This document shows, piece after piece, positions 6,975 through 7,958 of a stretch of DNA of 7,958 nt (position 1 is its first letter; each line of letters starts with the position of its first letter). A program made the translations under genes and the position numbers. The notes under the pieces were generated by a model. It saw only the letters and a list, made by a program, of their open reading frames with translations. It ran no database searches and was not told where the DNA came from. Where the stretch lies: positions 1 through 7,958 of the forward strand of contig DAINAU010000183.1 in NCBI GenBank assembly GCA_036733285.1. The letters run 5' to 3'. Source of the stretch: JAGOBX01 sp036733285. Its GTDB lineage: Bacteria; JAGOBX01.

Positions 6975-7790
6975 TTAAACATATTGTTCTGAAAGGATTT
7001 TTGCGGTGGATTCGTCAAGCCGTTCCATTCTCCTTACTTCTTCAAATCGTTCTAACAAATCATTGACTCTCAATCTTTTTTTTTCAGAACCTGAAAAGTC
7101 GTAAATAATTTTTCCGCGATGCATCATAATCAATCTGTCGCCGAGATTGACCGCTTGCTGCATTGAATGGGTAACCATTAAGGTCGTAAGATTTTTTTCA
7201 TTTACTATTTCGCCCGTAAGAAATATAACTTTTTCAGCCGTTTTGGGATCGAGCGCCGCGGTATGTTCGTCAAGCAAAAGAAGTTTCGGTTCTATCCACG
7301 CCGACATAAGCAATGTAAGCGCCTGTCTTTGACCTCCCGATAAACTGCCTATGGGATTAGATAATCTGTCTTCAAGTCCCATATTAAGTTTTCTGATACG
7401 GTCTTTAAACTTTTTTATAAGACCCGGTTTTAACGCCCACGATAATCCGCGCGTTTTGCCGCGTAACGAGGCTAACGCAAGGTTTTCGGCGATTGACATT
7501 GACGGAGCGGTTCCGCTGAACGGATTCTGAAAAACTCTGCCGATAAGTTTTGCTCTTTTATGCTCATGCCATTTTGTTATGTCGAAACCGGATAAATTTA
7601 TTTCTCCTTCGTCTATAAAAAACGAACCGGCTATCGCATTAAGAAGCGTTGATTTTCCCGAACCGTTGGTGCCTATGACAATAACAAAACTCGATTGTTC
7701 GATATTTAATGAAACTCCCTGCAAGGCTTTGACTTCGTCCGGAGTATTCGGATTAAAAGTTTTTTTAATATTATTAATTTTTAACATCAT
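6975..7790 (-). CDS. ABC transporter ATP-binding protein, COG1101 (PhnK/LivF-like) type
   Basis: Cytoplasmic ATPase subunit of an ABC importer, 271 residues, the usual size for a single-domain importer ATPase. Seen in order: Walker A GTNGSGKS at residues 40-47, Q-loop Gln88 in VFQNPF, signature LSGGQ at 150-154, Walker B LLLLDE at 170-175 and the H-loop His208. All catalytic motifs are intact. The DEHTAALDPKTA stretch after Walker B is typical of the COG1101 family, whose known partners are a lipoprotein binding protein and a LivH-like permease, often for amino acids. Neither partner is in the window, so the substrate cannot be assigned. It is the first gene after a strong promoter and lies 39 nt ahead of the transketolase-like gene. 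An in-frame TGA at 7800-7802 limits the start to the ATG at 7790 or the adjacent ATG at 7787. Neither has a Shine-Dalgarno sequence. The ATPase call is secure; the subfamily is from memory of its motifs. Confidence 0.9.
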   Translation of the reverse strand: MMLKINNIKKTFNPNTPDEVKALQGVSLNIEQSSFVIVIGTNGSGKSTLLNAIAGSFFIDEGEINLSGFDITKWHEHKRAKLIGRVFQNPFSGTAPSMSIAENLALASLRGKTRGLSWALKPGLIKKFKDRIRKLNMGLEDRLSNPIGSLSGGQRQALTLLMSAWIEPKLLLLDEHTAALDPKTAEKVIFLTGEIVNEKNLTTLMVTHSMQQAVNLGDRLIMMHRGKIIYDFSGSEKKRLRVNDLLERFEEVRRMERLDESTAKILSEQYV

Positions 7791-7958
7791 TTGTGTTTTT
7801 CATAAATAAAATCAATTTTTTAACGTTTCGGTTTTGCGTTTCATTATATTCTTTATTGATTGTCTGTCAAGTCATTTTTATCCTGAAAATTCATATGCAA
7901 ATCCGACGAGTAAAATAAAAGTCCGATAAAAATAATGCTTCGGATAAGAAAAAGTCGG
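7791..7958. other. upstream non-coding region
   Basis: Besides the promoter, no gene could be supported. All three minus frames are open for a short way from the window edge. The two longer ones stop at 7878 and 7853, and the latter would encode a short hydrophobic end (IRSIIFIGLLFY), so the tail of an upstream minus-strand gene is possible but unproven. On the plus strand an ATG at 7935 stays open to the edge for only eight codons. A nine-codon minus-strand frame (7774-7803) overlaps the start of the ABC ATPase gene. Confidence 0.5.
7843..7870 (-). promoter_or_regulatory. sigma-70-type promoter for the six-gene unit
   Basis: Reading the minus strand, TTGACA (7865-7870) and TATAAT (7843-7848) both match consensus exactly and are separated by 16 nt. 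Transcription would begin near 7836, leaving an AT-rich leader of about 46 nt before the ATG at 7790. It is the only clear promoter found. The later genes are so tightly packed that this one could serve the whole unit. Confidence 0.8.

Noticed and set aside
7922..7944. Terminator of an upstream gene (TCCGA/TCGGA stem followed by a T-rich stretch on the minus strand)
   Set aside because: A 5-bp stem with a 13-nt loop is too weak to support, and no upstream gene is established.

Overview
The window is AT-rich, and every convincing gene lies on the minus strand. Six genes are packed head to tail from about 7790 down to 283, with gaps of 39 nt or less or short overlaps, so they probably form one transcription unit. 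The Yej-type peptide transporter, whose permease has a large domain predicted to be periplasmic, indicates a Gram-negative (diderm) bacterium. The base composition, the many Lys/Asn/Ile codons and the scarcity of Shine-Dalgarno sequences suggest an AT-rich, possibly host-associated lineage. I cannot fix the phylum from the sequence alone.

Right end (7791-7958): no convincing gene. It holds a clean sigma-70-type promoter on the minus strand (TTGACA, 16 nt, TATAAT), a short AT-rich leader, and four TCCGA-type motifs upstream of the -35 box.

Centre (6975-7790 and 4962-6935): first an orphan ABC ATPase of the COG1101 (PhnK/LivF-like) kind, then a full-length transketolase-like thiamine-diphosphate enzyme. 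The enzyme keeps the cofactor-binding residues but seems to have lost two residues that contact substrate: Trp replaces the invariant first-domain His, and Gly replaces the phosphate-binding Arg.

Left two thirds (283-4975): a four-gene peptide or microcin-C-type ABC importer. It has two permeases (YejB-like, and YejE-like with an insertion of about 220 residues) and two separate OppD- and OppF-like ATPases, where E. coli has a single fused YejF. No solute-binding protein (YejA/OppA) is present.

Left end (1-282): non-coding as far as I can see. It carries a tandem array of four strong hairpins or palindromes with different stem sequences but a partly shared plan. One of them could end the operon.

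The genes might work together by importing peptides or modified peptides (YejB/YejE/OppD/OppF) while the transketolase-like enzyme acts on a sugar-derived product, but this rests on gene order alone. No CRISPR array, tRNA, rRNA, insertion sequence or phage gene was seen.
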